A stretch of 64,000 nucleotides of DNA. Origin: Chitinophaga filiformis (lineage in GTDB: Bacteria > Bacteroidota > Bacteroidia > Chitinophagales > Chitinophagaceae). Position numbers and translations under genes: made by a program. A model generated the notes under the pieces. That model was not told the DNA's origin, did no database searches, and was given only the letters and a program-made list of their open reading frames with translations. Shown here one piece after another: positions 63,126 through 64,000 of the stretch (the stretch's first letter is position 1; each line of letters begins with the position of its first letter). The DNA lies in assembly GCF_900102545.1 (NCBI RefSeq), contig NZ_FNBN01000002.1, forward strand, positions 1,462,264 through 1,526,263. Direction: 5' to 3'.

Positions 63126-63581
63126 ATGAATAAGCTACTATTGCTGATCGCCGCCATTCTATTAGCGACCGGTACACAGGCGCAAAACAACAAAAAACCG
63201 AACAAAATGAAACTGAACGCAGGCATCGTTACCACAAAGCTCACTGAGAGCAGAGCCTTCTATACGGATATACTGGGATTTGGCGTTACATTCGAAAACG
63301 AGTTTTATCTACTCCTGCATACGCCCAATCATGAAGCGGAGATCAGCTTTTTACTACCGGAGCACCCTTCCCAGCAAGCACTATTTCATAAAGGCTTTAA
63401 TGGCGAAGGTATCTACCTGACCATTGAGGTGGATGATGTAGATAAAATTTACCGGGAACTAAAACAAAAAGGTGTCGACATAAAGATAGATATACGGAAT
63501 GAGCCCTGGGGCGACCGGCATTTTGCTATCACTGATCCTAATGGCGTGAACATAGATATTGTTCATTACCATGCACAGTAA
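63126..63581 (+). CDS. Secreted VOC (glyoxalase-like) protein
   Basis: 151 residues. An N-terminal signal peptide (MNKLLLLIAAILLATGTQAQ) precedes a single VOC domain: TTKLTESRAFYTDILGFGV, YLLLHTPNHEAEISFLLPE, LTIEVDDVDKIYRELKQKG, FAITDPNGVNIDIVH. The first metal-ligand position carries no His in GIVTTK, so metal-dependent glyoxalase chemistry is doubtful. VOC proteins are usually cytoplasmic, and the signal peptide makes this one unusual. It is preceded by the AraC regulator gene on the same strand. Confidence 0.88.
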   Translation: MNKLLLLIAAILLATGTQAQNNKKPNKMKLNAGIVTTKLTESRAFYTDILGFGVTFENEFYLLLHTPNHEAEISFLLPEHPSQQALFHKGFNGEGIYLTIEVDDVDKIYRELKQKGVDIKIDIRNEPWGDRHFAITDPNGVNIDIVHYHAQ

Positions 63582-63589
63582 AAGAGATT

Positions 63590-63624
63590 TGCAACCGGGG
63601 CTTGCGCTGCTTGTCCCGGTTGCA
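63590..63624. terminator. Hairpin between convergent genes
   Basis: A 10-bp stem (63590-63599, TGCAACCGGG, with CCCGGTTGCA at 63615-63624) lies between the VOC gene stop and the stop of the leftward unknown gene. It may serve both; there is no long T-run on either side. Confidence 0.5.
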
Positions 63625-63643
63625 TTCAACGCTTTCATTGCCC

Positions 63644-63997
63644 TCAATGCCTATAGTAATAAAGCAAACTGCCTGAATAGTTCTTATCAAGATTCTCTTT
63701 GCTATCTAAGCTTACGTTAAAATTCTCCCGCTTGATGTAATTGAATTCGTCATGCGATTTTAACAACTGGAAGTATCTGTCAGCCAGCATTTCTTTTACA
63801 CCATTTCCCATATTCTCCTGCACCTGTTGATCTGTATAGAAAAAGAATGTAACTATAGCACCCCCATCAGAGCCTGATATTTTCCAAAGCGCTTCAATAC
63901 GGAGTGCATCCTGCAGCTGCTCTAGCTGGAAGGTAGAAATATGTCCATGCGCTTCCTCAATCGCAATAGACGCAAAGGAGTCAAATATCACAAACAT
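63644..63997 (-). CDS. Unknown protein, start at or beyond the window edge
   Basis: At least 117 residues, with an ATG at 63997. The frame is open to the last base, so the gene may begin further upstream. The visible part is hydrophilic with alternating beta strands and helices (AHGHISTFQLEQLQDALRIEALWKI, GAIVTFFFYTDQQVQENM). I recognise no domain and see no signal peptide in this part. Confidence 0.5.
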   Translation of the reverse strand: MFVIFDSFASIAIEEAHGHISTFQLEQLQDALRIEALWKISGSDGGAIVTFFFYTDQQVQENMGNGVKEMLADRYFQLLKSHDEFNYIKRENFNVSLDSKENLDKNYSGSLLYYYRH

Positions 63998-64000
63998 ATT

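Overview
The window looks like a chromosomal segment of a Chitinophaga-like member of the Bacteroidota (family Chitinophagaceae). The evidence is three SusC/SusD pairs, ECF sigma/FecR pairs, a GLPGLI protein, a type IX secretion C-terminal domain, LytTR and PAS two-component proteins, Bacteroidota-type promoter elements (TAnnTTTG) and almost no Shine-Dalgarno sequences. No rRNA, tRNA, CRISPR array, prophage or intact insertion sequence was seen.

Layout. 1-3068: the start of a truncated secreted protein, a LytTR regulator with its four-TM histidine kinase, and a lipoprotein with an HExxH zinc-protease motif. 3156-10761: a TonB-receptor-like beta-barrel protein, a secreted alpha/beta hydrolase with an Asp nucleophile, a GLPGLI protein, and a classical histidine kinase/OmpR-type regulator pair. 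10854-28555: a seven-gene leftward polysaccharide utilisation locus (SusC, SusD, an unassigned six-hairpin-like secreted protein, a sodium:solute symporter, an FAD oxidoreductase, a GH9-like protein, GH92) facing a divergent LacI regulator. Two palindromes lie between regulator and susC. 28559-32005: three secreted or lipoproteins of unknown role. 32013-33516: a near-perfect 86-bp palindrome, a frameshifted small-gene remnant and an ECF sigma gene. 33517-42250: FecR, STN-type SusC, SusD and a GH16 laminarinase-like enzyme with a type IX sorting tail, which points to beta-1,3-glucan use. 42503-50490: a PQQ-type sugar dehydrogenase, an operon of two paralogous PAS histidine kinases flanking a lone receiver, and glucose-6-phosphate dehydrogenase. 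50509-59953: an acyltransferase, then a second ECF sigma-FecR-SusC(STN)-SusD-thioredoxin system. 60100-63997: an alpha/beta hydrolase, a second acyltransferase, an AraC regulator, a secreted VOC protein and an unknown protein cut or nearly cut by the window edge.

How it works together. The two STN-bearing SusC receptors sit next to FecR/ECF pairs (trans-envelope signalling). The SusC that lacks STN is paired with LacI. That gives two regulatory logics for glycan uptake side by side. The most unusual items are the LacI-controlled locus with two weakly classifiable secreted proteins and an FAD enzyme, the 86-bp palindrome at 32013-32098, the 200-bp imperfect inverted repeat after the GLPGLI gene, and the kinase-receiver-kinase operon.
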